Positions 18,618 to 28,356 of a DNA stretch of 64,000 nt are shown piece by piece. The translations under genes and the position numbers were made by a program. The stretch is from an uncultured Amylibacter sp. GTDB lineage: Bacteria; Pseudomonadota; Alphaproteobacteria; Rhodobacterales; Rhodobacteraceae. The stretch's first letter is position 1. Each line of letters starts with the position of its first letter. The notes under the pieces were generated by a model. The model saw only the letters and a list, made by a program, of their open reading frames with translations. It ran no database searches and was not told the DNA's origin. The stretch spans positions 124,001 through 188,000 of the forward strand of contig CAJIZV010000001.1 of the NCBI GenBank assembly GCA_905181935.1. Reading direction: 5' to 3'.

Positions 18618-19763
18618 ATGAATATTTCTGCAAATTGGTCATATCCAACTTCTATACGTTTTGGCGCTGGCCGTATTTCTGAAATTGCTGAAGCCTGTGC
18701 TATTGCTGGAATAAAAAATCCCCTTTTAGTCACCGACCGTGGGCTTGCAAGCATGGATATTACAACTAAAACGTTGGACTTGCTTGAAGCTGCAGGCCTA
18801 GGCCGCGCAATGTTTGCAGACGTAGATCCAAATCCAAATGAGAAAAATGCTGCTGCAGGAGTTAAAGCCTATAATGAAGGTGGCCATGATGGAGTAGTAG
18901 CCTTTGGTGGTGGTTCTGGCCTTGATCTCGGTAAACTTGTAGCTTTCATGGCCGGACAAAATCGCCCACTTTGGGATTTTGAGGACATCGGTGACTGGTG
19001 GAAACGTGCAGACGAAGATGCAATTGCGCCTATCGTTGCAGTACCTACGACTGCTGGAACTGGATCTGAAGTTGGTCGTGCTTCAGTTATTACCAATTCT
19101 GAAACAGCTCAGAAAAAAATAATTTTTCACCCTAAGTTTCTTCCAACTGTGGTTATTTGTGACCCTGAACTAACAGTTGGAATGCCAAATTTCATAACTG
19201 CAGGAACTGGGCTTGATGCTTTTGCACACTGCCTTGAGGCTTTCTGTTCTCCAAATTACCACCCTATGTCTCAGGGAATGGCCTTAGAGGGGATGCGTTT
19301 AGTCAAAGAATATCTTCCTCGCGCCCATACAAACGGAAAAGACATAGAAGCACGTGCACATATGATGTCCGCAGCGATTATGGGTGCAACAGCATTCCAA
19401 AAAGGGCTAGGAGCAATTCATGCTCTATCTCATCCAATTGGGGCTATTTATCATACCCATCACGGCACAACAAACGCAGTTTGTATGCCAGCTGTATTGC
19501 AGTTCAATAAGCCTGCAATTATTGACATAATCGAGCAAGCAGCAAATTATCTTAATATTTCTGATGGATTTGATGGTTTCTGTACTTATGTAGATGATCT
19601 CAACCATTCACTTGAAATACCCAAAAAGCTATCAGGCATTGGCGTTAAAAATCCGGACATCGAACGTATTGTTTCTGGTGCATTGATTGATCCCAGTACT
19701 GGTGGAAATCCTATAGAGATGACGCGAGAGAACACTACGAAGCTTTTGCTTTCTTGCATTTAA
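18618..19763 (+). CDS. Iron-containing (group III) alcohol dehydrogenase
   Basis: 381 residues. The nucleotide-binding GGGSGLDLGK is near residue 97, and the metal-ligand segment GTGLDAFAHCLEAFCSP near 196 is followed by HALSHPIGAIYHTHHG with the His ligands near 270-285. Members reduce or oxidise small alcohols and aldehydes with NAD(P). It is the last gene of the operon, 5 bp after the ALDH gene, suggesting sequential alcohol to aldehyde to acid oxidation. The 182-bp region downstream to the convergent M24 gene is AT-rich; I see only a weak hairpin there. Confidence 0.9.
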   Translation: MNISANWSYPTSIRFGAGRISEIAEACAIAGIKNPLLVTDRGLASMDITTKTLDLLEAAGLGRAMFADVDPNPNEKNAAAGVKAYNEGGHDGVVAFGGGSGLDLGKLVAFMAGQNRPLWDFEDIGDWWKRADEDAIAPIVAVPTTAGTGSEVGRASVITNSETAQKKIIFHPKFLPTVVICDPELTVGMPNFITAGTGLDAFAHCLEAFCSPNYHPMSQGMALEGMRLVKEYLPRAHTNGKDIEARAHMMSAAIMGATAFQKGLGAIHALSHPIGAIYHTHHGTTNAVCMPAVLQFNKPAIIDIIEQAANYLNISDGFDGFCTYVDDLNHSLEIPKKLSGIGVKNPDIERIVSGALIDPSTGGNPIEMTRENTTKLLLSCI

Positions 19764-19945
19764 AGGAAATCCAAAAATCCAGACCACCTCAAGAGGTTAA
19801 ACACATAAGCTGAAGTCCAAGACAATGGTTACAGAACAATTCTGAAACAATACAAAAGGAATAGCACTACTACAAAACATTATATTATATTATATTAGGA
19901 TATTCTAAGTTCTAATCATTTATAATTTAGAATAATTTATGGACA

Positions 19946-21046
19946 TTAGCCAAAAAACTGCACATCCCTAGAAAATGAAGTTAAACAGTCAGCGCCTTCT
20001 GGCCCTATATAAATGTCGTCTTCAATTCGCACTCCAATTTCTCCTGACTTATAAAGCCCAGGCTCAACTGTAAATACCATCCCCTGCAGCATCGGAGTAT
20101 TATTACCACGCATTACCTGTGGTGCTTCATGAATATCATAGCCCAAACCATGTCCTGTTTTATGCAAAATCATATTTGAATAGGGTGAAGCTTCAAGTAC
20201 GCTTGTTGCAGCATCGTCAACAGCGCCTACGTGGGTTCCTATACTCACCGCTTTTTTACCGGCTTCATTAGCTGCGTACACTACATCATAAATCATATGA
20301 TGTTCTTCAGAGAGGTGCTGGCAAAAGAAAGTACGTGTAATGTCAGCGTGCATTCCACCATAAGAAGCGCCAAAATCAATTAAAAGGCAAGATCCAGGTA
20401 AAATTTGCCTATCACCGGATGAACCATGTGGATTAGCAGCCTCAGCTCCTGTCAGCACTATTGGGTCAAAAGAAAATCCTTCTGCACCATTAGATAGCAT
20501 CGCTTGTTGCAGTCGCGCTTTAACTTGCAACTCTGTGAGACCCACTGCTGTATCATCCAATGTTTCTTTTAAAGAAATTTCGCTTATTTCAATGGCGCGG
20601 CGTAAAGCTTTCAGTTCGCTTGCGTCTTTCAAGATACGTAATTTTTCAAGACAACTATCAGCATCAAAAATCTTGTTATTTTGCCAACAAGCGCAGAGTG
20701 CATCATATTCTGCCATCCTCATGCGCAGCCCCTCTACACCAAGAGCAATAGAACCACATTGATCAGCAAGCCAAGTAAAAGCAGAACTTGGACCGTCAGC
20801 ATCAGACCAATAAAATGTTTTAGCAGCAGGCATTGCTTTGGACCATTTTTGCTTTTCCAGTAATGGCATAATTGCAAATTGGGTTCCGTCTGCACACACA
20901 ACAAAAATTGTTGGGCGCTCCATTAAGTGTAAATTTACCCCAGTTAAATACATAAAGTTTGGACCAGGGACAAATGCAAACCCACCTAAATTATTATCTT
21001 TTGCAAGCATACTCAAGCGATTGAGACGTATAGATAAGTGGTTCAT
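19946..21046 (-). CDS. M24-family aminopeptidase (Xaa-Pro peptidase type)
   Basis: 366 residues. An N-terminal creatinase-like domain (1-125) is followed by a pita-bread domain. All five metal ligands appear present: IDFGASYGGMHADITRT supplies two Asp, TGHGLGYDIHEAP the His, TVEPGLY a Glu and VRIEDDI the last Glu. It likely removes N-terminal residues before proline or acts on a related small peptide. It is isolated between convergent genes and a 171-bp AT-rich gap, so context gives no further hint. It serves as a useful internal comparison for the altered M24 protein at 33236. Confidence 0.9.
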   Translation of the reverse strand: MNHLSIRLNRLSMLAKDNNLGGFAFVPGPNFMYLTGVNLHLMERPTIFVVCADGTQFAIMPLLEKQKWSKAMPAAKTFYWSDADGPSSAFTWLADQCGSIALGVEGLRMRMAEYDALCACWQNNKIFDADSCLEKLRILKDASELKALRRAIEISEISLKETLDDTAVGLTELQVKARLQQAMLSNGAEGFSFDPIVLTGAEAANPHGSSGDRQILPGSCLLIDFGASYGGMHADITRTFFCQHLSEEHHMIYDVVYAANEAGKKAVSIGTHVGAVDDAATSVLEASPYSNMILHKTGHGLGYDIHEAPQVMRGNNTPMLQGMVFTVEPGLYKSGEIGVRIEDDIYIGPEGADCLTSFSRDVQFFG

Positions 21047-21217
21047 ATATTATACTCCGTATCATCAAAATATGTATATTAATTATAATATTACATATTA
21101 TTTTTATAAATAGTATTAATTCTAATACCTTTAAAAGCAACAAACTTATATAAATCAAATTAAACATTATTAATATTCGTCATAAATCAAATTATTATAT
21201 TAAAACTTTAAGATATG

Positions 21218-21880
21218 TTACTTTGATCCGACAAGATTAATATCACATATATTTTTAGCAAACATTTCGCAGGGAAACCTTTGTGATTCAATGAATGAGC
21301 CAACACATACGGTCTTAATTCCAGCTGAAATAGAAGAAGTTAAACCAGCTGGTGCATCTTCAAAAACAATCGCTTTTTCAGAAGAGATCCCGAGAGTACG
21401 CAAAGTCTCAACATATGGAAATTTATCAGGCTTTCCCCTTAATAAACATTCAGAAGATACAACTGTATTAATACAAGTTTCAACATTCAGTAATTGTATG
21501 CATTTCAGAATTGCTTTTTCAGGCGCAGATGAACAAATAGCAACTACAAAACCATTTTTTGAAAATTTTCTTATTAAGTCCGTAGCCCCTGGGATCTCAA
21601 AGACATTGTAATCGTAACGCGACAATGCACGATCAATGATAGCTTTTTCAATTATTTGTAAGTTGACTGGGGCAATAACTTCTTTAACAAAATCTGCAAC
21701 ACTTCGCCCCACATATGCCAATACTACCTGTTCACTAACATCAATTTTTTCACGATTGGCGATGTATTTCTTAGCTTCAGCCCAAACCGGCTCACTCTCA
21801 ACAAGGGTACCATCTAGGTCAAAAATTACTGCTTCAATTCCTTTAAGGTCAAGCTGTTGATCTTCATAAGACAAAAACAA
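21218..21880 (-). CDS. HAD-superfamily sugar-phosphatase-like hydrolase
   Basis: 220 residues, subfamily IA (beta-phosphoglucomutase / HxpB-like). Motif I is FDLDGTLVESEP near residue 20, motif II is ICSSAPEKA, and motif III lies around RGKPDKFPYVE and VFEDAPAGL. It begins 4 bp after the afuC stop, so it belongs to the afu operon. Dephosphorylating an imported sugar phosphate is the natural job. The start appears to be TTG at 21880 (no in-frame ATG nearby and no clear Shine-Dalgarno), so the exact N-terminus is uncertain. Confidence 0.85.
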   Translation of the reverse strand: MFLSYEDQQLDLKGIEAVIFDLDGTLVESEPVWAEAKKYIANREKIDVSEQVVLAYVGRSVADFVKEVIAPVNLQIIEKAIIDRALSRYDYNVFEIPGATDLIRKFSKNGFVVAICSSAPEKAILKCIQLLNVETCINTVVSSECLLRGKPDKFPYVETLRTLGISSEKAIVFEDAPAGLTSSISAGIKTVCVGSFIESQRFPCEMFAKNICDINLVGSK

Positions 21881-21884
21881 GAGA

Positions 21885-22952
21885 TTATGTTACTGGCAGT
21901 AAAACAGGGCCAGTTTTGGAAAAGCCAACAATAACTTCCTGCCCAATCGAAAGTGGGTTATCTACATCATCCTGCACTGCAAACATCGTTGAAAATCCAG
22001 AAACTAATGTGTACTCCATACGGCTTCCTACGTAAGTGGCTTTATTAACAACCGCTTTGAAGCCACTGGCGGCACCGATTACTAGTCTTGATGGCCTGAT
22101 AGCAATAATCGCAGCACCTTGAGATACGCCTCTTGATGGTAAAGTTGTTTGAAAATCACCTAATAAAACATGTGCCACGTCACCACTTACAGCCGTTACT
22201 TCGCAAGGTAGCAAATTAGCTTCTCCAATGAAATCAGCTACAAATGTGTCTGCCGGTGTGTCGTAAAGTTGTCTAGGCGTTCCCATCTGAGCAATTGAAG
22301 CATTGCGCATAACCACAATTTCATCTGAAACTGCAAGGGCTTCCTCTTGATCATGAGTAACATAAACAACAGTTAGTCCAAGATTTTGTTGAATTTCACG
22401 TATTTCTTCACGTACTTGACGACGCAGCTTTGCATCCAAGTTTGACAGTGGTTCGTCAAACAACAAAACTTGAGGTTCCAGGACCAAAGCCCGCGCCACG
22501 GCAACCCTTTGCTGTTGACCACCTGATAGCGCACTTGGCAGCCTTTCACTATAACCTTTTAAACCCACAAGGTCTAAGCCAGCGTGCGCACGTTCACGCG
22601 TTTCTGATTTATTAAAACCCGAAAACCCTAAGCCATATGAAACATTTTCGAGAACAGTCATATGAGGAAATAACGCATATGATTGAAAAACCATTGAAAC
22701 ATCACGATCAGTCGCTGGTAAGTTTGTGACGTCTACATCACCAATAAAAATTTGACCCTGAGTAGCCATTTCAAGTCCTGCAACCATTCTCAATGTTGTC
22801 GTTTTCCCACAACCTGATGGTCCAAGTAAGGTAACTAATTTTCCAGCCTCAATATCTAGATTAATATTATCGATGGCTGTCACATCACTTCCATACATCT
22901 TTGTGACGTTGCGAAAACTAACTGTTGCAGCTTTGCTGTTAATATCAATCAT
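21885..22952 (-). CDS. afuC: AfuC-like ABC transporter ATPase
   Basis: 355 residues. Walker A GPSGCGKT (44-51), signature LSGGQQQR near residue 138 and Walker B LLFDEP near 160, followed by a C-terminal TOBE-like domain with IRPSRLVIG. It belongs to the ferric/spermidine/sugar-phosphate group of ATPases. The start overlaps the permease stop (ATGA), and the partner genes match AfuA and AfuB, so it powers uptake of a sugar phosphate. On its own the sequence would also fit an FbpC or PotA assignment. Confidence 0.85.
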   Translation of the reverse strand: MIDINSKAATVSFRNVTKMYGSDVTAIDNINLDIEAGKLVTLLGPSGCGKTTTLRMVAGLEMATQGQIFIGDVDVTNLPATDRDVSMVFQSYALFPHMTVLENVSYGLGFSGFNKSETRERAHAGLDLVGLKGYSERLPSALSGGQQQRVAVARALVLEPQVLLFDEPLSNLDAKLRRQVREEIREIQQNLGLTVVYVTHDQEEALAVSDEIVVMRNASIAQMGTPRQLYDTPADTFVADFIGEANLLPCEVTAVSGDVAHVLLGDFQTTLPSRGVSQGAAIIAIRPSRLVIGAASGFKAVVNKATYVGSRMEYTLVSGFSTMFAVQDDVDNPLSIGQEVIVGFSKTGPVLLPVT

Positions 22953-25165
22953 GATTTTTCCCTTGCAGCGCTCTCACGCCTCCCTATTTTTGTTCGCCCA
23001 ACCAATAATTGTAAAATACCTACCGCCAACAGCATTACAAATATTAGCGTTGTTGAATAAGCAATAGCTAAACCATAATCATTATTCTCAACCCTTCCAA
23101 TAATATAACTTGTTGCCATATCGTACTTGGCCGAAACTAAAAATATTACTGCAGAAATGGCTGTCATCGCACGCACAAAGCTATAAACTAGTGCTGCCAA
23201 AATAGCTGGTTTTAGTAAAGGCAGTATAATCTTTCGGAATGTTTGCCAGCTATTTGCCCCTAATGTAAGCGAAGATTCATCTAGTGATTTATCTAGCTGA
23301 GACATGGATGCAATACCGGCTCTTACACCAACTGGCATATTACGGAAGATGAAGCTGATGACAAGAATAGCTCCAGTCCCAGTGAGCTCAATTGGCGGAA
23401 CGTTAAAGGCCAGAATGTAACTTACGCCTATTACAGTACCAGGTATAGCGAAAGATAACATAGTGCCAAATTCAAATGCATTTTTACCTCTAAAACTTTG
23501 ACGGGTAAGCAAATAAGCCGTTATCAGTCCAACTGCGGCTGTTAATGGTGCAGCAATTGTTGCAATCTGAATAGTTGTCCAAAAACTATCCCATGCCGAT
23601 CCAGTCCACTGCCAACCTTTTTCTGTAACTCGTACAGAAAAAGCTGTCACATAATGTTTAAAAGTTAAAGTATTATCAACGCCCCAAAGTTTAACCATAC
23701 TACCATAAATGATCATACCATAAATAGTTAGGGTGAAAGTGCTCCAAATTGCAGCAATTACTAAAACTGGAATAGCCAGCCCACTTGGCATCAATGGATG
23801 AACGCCACTGTCGCCCTTTCCAGAAACCGTTGTGTATGACTTTTTACCAAGCCATTTTCGCTGTGCAAAAAACGCCGTAAGCGTAAAGCCAAGTAATACA
23901 ATTGCAAGTACGGCTGCGCGACCTTGGTCATATTGCGCACCAACTATTGCAAAGAAAATTTCAGTGGATAAAACGTCAAAATTACCGCCTAAAATTAGTG
24001 GATTTCCAAAGTCAGCCATACTTTCAATAAAACCAAGCAAAAACGCATTAGCTAGTCCTGGGCGCATCAAGGGTAGTGATACTGTTTTAAATACCTGCCA
24101 CCGTGAAGCACGCAAGGTTTGTGCAGCTTCTTCCATTGAGGGACTAACACCCTCAACAACACCAATAAGTACCAAAAATGCGATTGGCGTATATGCAAGG
24201 ACCTGTGCAATCATAACTCCTGGCAAACCATATAGCCAACGAGTTGGTTGAAGGCCAAACAATTCACTAAAAAACTGTGTGATTGACCCAGACAACCCAA
24301 ACATAAGAATCAAAGCAAGCCCAATAACAAAGGGAGGGGTTATTATGGGTAAGATTGTCAAAGCCCGAACTGCACGGCGATATTTAAAGCCTGAGCGAGT
24401 TACAACTAATGCAAAAATTAAACCTAAAACAGTGGTTAAAAACCCAACGCAAACAGCCAAAAACAATGAATTCCACGCAACACCACAGCGACCAGGCCCA
24501 ATAAGACAACTTAACCCCCACAATCTATCATCAAAGAACTTACCTGCAAAAACTAAAAACGAATATGATCCATCTTCAGTAATAAATGCAGACATCAACA
24601 TATTAACAATTGGCAAGAAAACAAAAGCACCAACAATGGCAATGACAAAACCAATAGCGCCAACCACAAACACATCACCATTAATCGCACCACGCGCAGC
24701 AATGCCTTGGGTTAATAAAAACAAAAATGAACTTGCAAGAAATAATCCGCCATATCCCATGCCGAATTGTCGTCCGTCCAGCTTACCAAATAAAGATGAA
24801 AGCCAGTCATAATTCCAACCCCGAATGCCTATACTAAAGCCTTGAATAATGAGCCAACTAAAGCCAATCGCTCCGGTAAGAATTAATATTTTTGCATACA
24901 AGGGATCACTTTTTTCACGTTTAAGCGCGAATAGTGGCATAACCAACGGTATTAACAGTGGCGCAAGCCAAAGCTTTTCACCTTGCGTAATTAAAAATAC
25001 TGCTGGTGCATAATTTTTATCAAAAGGATAACCGTCAACCAACCACTGGTCAGAGAATAACCCGCCATCTACCAAATACCACGGTAGTAACAGAAAGCCG
25101 GCCCAGCCGACCAAAATCCATAAAAGAAGGATGGGCTGGGAAAGTGTTTTGGTTGACGTTGCCAC
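22949..25165 (-). CDS. afuB: AfuB-like ABC permease, two fused transport domains
   Basis: 738 residues with many hydrophobic helices and two EAA loops: EEAAQTLRASRWQVFKTVSL near residue 355 and DESSLTLGANSWQTFRKIIL near 630. It is thus a tandem-duplicated permease working as a single-chain channel, as in AfuB/FbpB proteins, somewhat longer than the usual 690. The extra length is an N-terminal stretch of about six helices before the first domain. The stop overlaps afuC and the start is 3 bp after the afuA stop. Confidence 0.87.
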   Translation of the reverse strand: MATSTKTLSQPILLLWILVGWAGFLLLPWYLVDGGLFSDQWLVDGYPFDKNYAPAVFLITQGEKLWLAPLLIPLVMPLFALKREKSDPLYAKILILTGAIGFSWLIIQGFSIGIRGWNYDWLSSLFGKLDGRQFGMGYGGLFLASSFLFLLTQGIAARGAINGDVFVVGAIGFVIAIVGAFVFLPIVNMLMSAFITEDGSYSFLVFAGKFFDDRLWGLSCLIGPGRCGVAWNSLFLAVCVGFLTTVLGLIFALVVTRSGFKYRRAVRALTILPIITPPFVIGLALILMFGLSGSITQFFSELFGLQPTRWLYGLPGVMIAQVLAYTPIAFLVLIGVVEGVSPSMEEAAQTLRASRWQVFKTVSLPLMRPGLANAFLLGFIESMADFGNPLILGGNFDVLSTEIFFAIVGAQYDQGRAAVLAIVLLGFTLTAFFAQRKWLGKKSYTTVSGKGDSGVHPLMPSGLAIPVLVIAAIWSTFTLTIYGMIIYGSMVKLWGVDNTLTFKHYVTAFSVRVTEKGWQWTGSAWDSFWTTIQIATIAAPLTAAVGLITAYLLTRQSFRGKNAFEFGTMLSFAIPGTVIGVSYILAFNVPPIELTGTGAILVISFIFRNMPVGVRAGIASMSQLDKSLDESSLTLGANSWQTFRKIILPLLKPAILAALVYSFVRAMTAISAVIFLVSAKYDMATSYIIGRVENNDYGLAIAYSTTLIFVMLLAVGILQLLVGRTKIGRRESAAREKS

Positions 25166-25168
25166 GAT

Positions 25169-26194
25169 TTATTGTGGTAATGTTGAGATGTCTTCATCCC
25201 ACTTAGACAATAACCTACGACGTTCATCAGATGAGCCATACAAAGTGAAATTATAATCAATCAACTTAATATCGTCCATATTTGGCGCTGAGGGTGAAGT
25301 TTTAGAGCTCGCATTTGAAGGTACTTGGAAAGCGTTAACTTCTAAAGCAAGATTCTGCGCTTCAGTTGTTAAAGCCCAATCATAAAATGCTTTTGCACTA
25401 TCTTCGTTACGTGCACCGTCTATAATTGACATTGAGCCAATCTCATATCCAGTGCCTTCGCAAGGCGCTACAACAGTGATAGGGAAGCCTGCTACTGCTT
25501 GCTTCACTGCATCATGCATAAATACAATCCCAACAGTAGATTCACCACGCGCAGCTGCTTTAATTGGGGCAGAGCCTGATTTTGTATATTGGTTGATATT
25601 TGCATGAAGGCCAGCCATAAATTCAAAGCCCTTATCTTCACCAAATAACTGAACTATTGTTGCAAGTGTAGTATACGCTGTACCCGATGAATTCGGATTT
25701 GCCATTTGTACGTGCCCATCAAAAGATGGATCTAATAAATCAGCCCAACATGAAGGGGCTTCAAGACCAGCAGCATTTAACAAATCAGCATTATATCCAT
25801 AACCAAGGGCACCAGAATAAATACCAATTGTGCGGTTACCAGAGCTTTCAGCTTGTGAGATTGCCCAAGGATGTAGCTGGTCACGCATTGGCGACATATA
25901 TTTCATTGTTAAGTCTTCTTCAGCAGCTTGAAGATGTGGATCTCCTGTACCGCCCCACCAGACATCACCACGCGGATTCGATGACTCAGCTTTAATTTGG
26001 GCAAATGTCTCACCAGAACTTTTACGGGTCATATTAACCTCAATACCTGATGCCTCTTCAAAGCTGTTGGCAACCAATTGGCACCAATCTTCTTGTGCAG
26101 AACAATATAATGTCAGGCTAGCAGCTTGTGCCATTCCTGTTGCCGCAACCAGCGCAAATGCTGACGAGGCAAGTAGTTTTTTAAATGTAGTCAT
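25169..26194 (-). CDS. afuA: AfuA-like periplasmic sugar-phosphate-binding protein
   Basis: 341 residues from ATG 26194, chosen because GGAGGA precedes it and a signal peptide (MTTFKKLL ... MAQAA, about 22 residues) begins there; an upstream extension in frame has no such features. The body closely follows Actinobacillus AfuA as I remember it: SLTLYCSAQEDWCQ, RGDVWWGGTGDPH, ANPNSSGTAYTTLATIVQL, QYTKSGSAPIKAAARGE, PCEGTGYEIG. AfuA binds hexose and heptose phosphates rather than iron, and the linked HAD phosphatase agrees. The precise ligand remains inferred. Confidence 0.86.
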   Translation of the reverse strand: MTTFKKLLASSAFALVAATGMAQAASLTLYCSAQEDWCQLVANSFEEASGIEVNMTRKSSGETFAQIKAESSNPRGDVWWGGTGDPHLQAAEEDLTMKYMSPMRDQLHPWAISQAESSGNRTIGIYSGALGYGYNADLLNAAGLEAPSCWADLLDPSFDGHVQMANPNSSGTAYTTLATIVQLFGEDKGFEFMAGLHANINQYTKSGSAPIKAAARGESTVGIVFMHDAVKQAVAGFPITVVAPCEGTGYEIGSMSIIDGARNEDSAKAFYDWALTTEAQNLALEVNAFQVPSNASSKTSPSAPNMDDIKLIDYNFTLYGSSDERRRLLSKWDEDISTLPQ

Positions 26195-26626
26195 ATCTTC
26201 CTCCGATGTTTGACTCACCTTTGTGGTGGTCCTATTTATTATTATATTTTTATTCTTAAATATTGACACAAGTCTAATTTGTAAAACTATCTGGAATAAT
26301 CCAAAATGAGATTCAAATATGGTAAACATGTGGCGATATAGTATATTTTAGAACTTCTTTTATAAAAAATATTATGTGTATAAATTTTTTATTAAAAAAT
26401 CCTCCCGAATTTAAAAATAACCACGTGCTCGAATATAATACAAGTGATTTTACTACTATTTTTATGATATATGGTTATATTTGATCAATTAACAGTTAGC
26501 GGTACCGGAATCGTACTTTAAATATAAATTATCTGTCAATATTTTGCTCTTTATTATAATTAATAATCTATAAAATTTGGCTCTAAAAATTTAAAATAAA
26601 TTAAAAAACTTTAGGAGAAAAACTAC
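26195..26626. other. AT-rich divergent intergenic region
   Basis: 432 bp between the divergent afuA and histidine-phosphatase genes. It is very AT-rich. The minus strand should carry the afuA promoter and leader. I see no open frame with homology, RNA gene or strong repeat. A TATAAT on the minus strand near 26240 is a weak -10 candidate with poor -35 spacing. Confidence 0.4.
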
Positions 26627-27163
26627 ATGGCTATTTATTTTATTAGACACGGTCAATCTGAGTTCAACGCAGCTTTCAGTGGCGATATTGATCCAATGAT
26701 TTTTGATGCCCCCCTCACAAAAATTGGACTAGAACAAGCCAAAAGTGCAAGAGTAAATATCTTAAATTTAGGAATTAACCGTGTGATCACATCCCCCTTC
26801 ACACGTGCAATCCAAACTGCAAAAATAATTTTTAGTGGAATTTCTCCCATTGAGGTTCAACACGGCCACCATGAACTATTGCTACATAGCTGTGATATTG
26901 GCCAGCACCCAAGTGATTTAAAAGAAAATTTTCCTGACCTTTCTTTCGAGCATATTCCACATTCTTGGTGGTATAAAAATAACATCTCTGGATTAAAGAT
27001 AGAGGAAGAACCTCTTGAATTCTTTAAAAACCGTATATCTAAATTTGTCATTGCCTTAGATGAGATTAAAGATAAAAATTTAGCAATTGTTGGCCATGGA
27101 AATGCTTTTAAAGAAATTATTGGTTTTGGGTTAGACAATTGCCAAATACATCATTTTAAATAA
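26627..27163 (+). CDS. Histidine-phosphatase-family protein (phosphoglycerate-mutase-like)
   Basis: 178 residues. The catalytic RHG motif is at residues 7-9 (FIRHGQSEFNAA), with the second Arg in SPFTRAIQTA near residue 60 and the late His in IVGHGNAFKE near 155. AGGAGAA precedes the ATG. It is divergent from the afu sugar-phosphate importer, which also carries a HAD phosphatase, so a role in hydrolysing phosphorylated metabolites is plausible. The family is too broad for a substrate call. Confidence 0.87.
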   Translation: MAIYFIRHGQSEFNAAFSGDIDPMIFDAPLTKIGLEQAKSARVNILNLGINRVITSPFTRAIQTAKIIFSGISPIEVQHGHHELLLHSCDIGQHPSDLKENFPDLSFEHIPHSWWYKNNISGLKIEEEPLEFFKNRISKFVIALDEIKDKNLAIVGHGNAFKEIIGFGLDNCQIHHFK

Positions 27164-27359
27164 GGTACATTATCAACAATCACAATCAATGTGACTAAAG
27201 ACAACTACATTGCCCTAAACTACTTACCCATTAAAATAACAAGAAACAACATTAACATATTTTTATCTACTTTCACATATTAAAAGGGTTCTTGACATTT
27301 AGCAAAGGTCGGCAGAGCTATCATTCGGTTATTATTAACAAAGCCATGGAACTTATCAT

Positions 27360-28283
27360 ATGACTATTAACAAACTTATTACTCACTCTGGGGGCTTTCA
27401 TGCAGACGAACTGTTATCTTCAGCCGTACTCACTCATCTGTTTCCAAATGCGCAGTTAATACGCAGTCGTGATCCTATATTAGTGACGCCTGCAGCTGAT
27501 AAAATTATATATGACGTAGGTGGAGCCTATAATGCAGATACACAGATTTTTGATCACCATCAACGACCCACCCCCCTACGCCATGATGGCCAACCCTTCA
27601 GCTCCTTTGGTCTGATATGGGCACATTATGGTCACGAATATTTAATGGCCATGGATATTCCCAGTGCAGACATTGAAAACATTCATAGCAATTTTGATAC
27701 TAAATTTGTTTTGCCAATTGACCTGCTAGATAATGGAACAATGGAACCATCTGTTGCAGGAGCATTATCTATACTAACTTTGCCAGCACTGTTAGGAAGT
27801 TTAAAACCTGTATTTGATGATACATCACCGACAGCTAACGATGATGCATTTTTTAAAGCTTTACCAATTGTGAGCAGTTTTTTAGAAGCACAAATTCATA
27901 ATCTTGCTGCAAAATCTCGCGCTAAAAATATTGTAATTGAAGCAATAGAAAAAGCAGAAAAATCTTCCATACTTGAACTCCCAATAGGCATGCCATATCG
28001 CTCTGTACTGGATCAGGAAGACGCTGATCATATACTATTTGTTATACATCCACGTGGCGGTGACTGGGCCCTTAACGGCATTAAACTGTCAAATGATACC
28101 TTTGAACAACGTGCTGATTTACCTGCTGCTTGGGCTGGCTTGACAAATACTGAGTTAGAAAATGTTAGTGGTGTCAAAGGTGCTAAATTTTGCCACAATG
28201 CTCGATTTATCGCCGTTGCTAGCAATAGAGAAGCTATTCTCAAAATGGCTACTATTGCCTTAAAAAGCATTTCAATAAGTTAA
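27360..28283 (+). CDS. MYG1 family protein (UPF0160), DHH-like metal hydrolase
   Basis: 307 residues, close to the family length. The N-terminal THSGGFHADELLSSAVL contains the conserved H-x-D pair, followed by YDVGGAYN and FDHHQRP, resembling the DHH phosphoesterase metal site. The C-terminal half includes HILFVIHPRGGDWALNGIK and GAKFCHNARFIAVA. The eukaryotic homologue MYG1 is a 3'-5' RNA exonuclease of mitochondria and nucleolus; bacterial members are not well defined. A TTGACA at 27292-27297 is a promoter candidate. The gene seems monocistronic. Confidence 0.88.
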   Translation: MTINKLITHSGGFHADELLSSAVLTHLFPNAQLIRSRDPILVTPAADKIIYDVGGAYNADTQIFDHHQRPTPLRHDGQPFSSFGLIWAHYGHEYLMAMDIPSADIENIHSNFDTKFVLPIDLLDNGTMEPSVAGALSILTLPALLGSLKPVFDDTSPTANDDAFFKALPIVSSFLEAQIHNLAAKSRAKNIVIEAIEKAEKSSILELPIGMPYRSVLDQEDADHILFVIHPRGGDWALNGIKLSNDTFEQRADLPAAWAGLTNTELENVSGVKGAKFCHNARFIAVASNREAILKMATIALKSISIS

Positions 28284-28356
28284 AGACTGTCAATTATCTG
28301 GCCTGGTCCAACTACGTTAATCAAGAGTAACATTAATAATAATTTTTAGAAATATC

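Noticed and set aside
19870..19900. TATAT repeats after the alcohol dehydrogenase gene as a possible terminator or origin
   Set aside because: Only simple AT-rich repetition; no GC stem, DnaA box cluster or other support.
23832..24812. Two plus-strand open frames of 139 and 177 codons inside the afuB region
   Set aside because: They lie opposite a conserved permease gene with clear EAA loops; sequence is low-complexity shadow of membrane helices.
25169..26194. Ferric iron-binding protein (FbpA) assignment
   Set aside because: The protein follows AfuA features (RGDVWWGGTGDPH, NSSGTAYTTLATIVQL) and sits with a sugar phosphatase, so a sugar-phosphate role is favoured.
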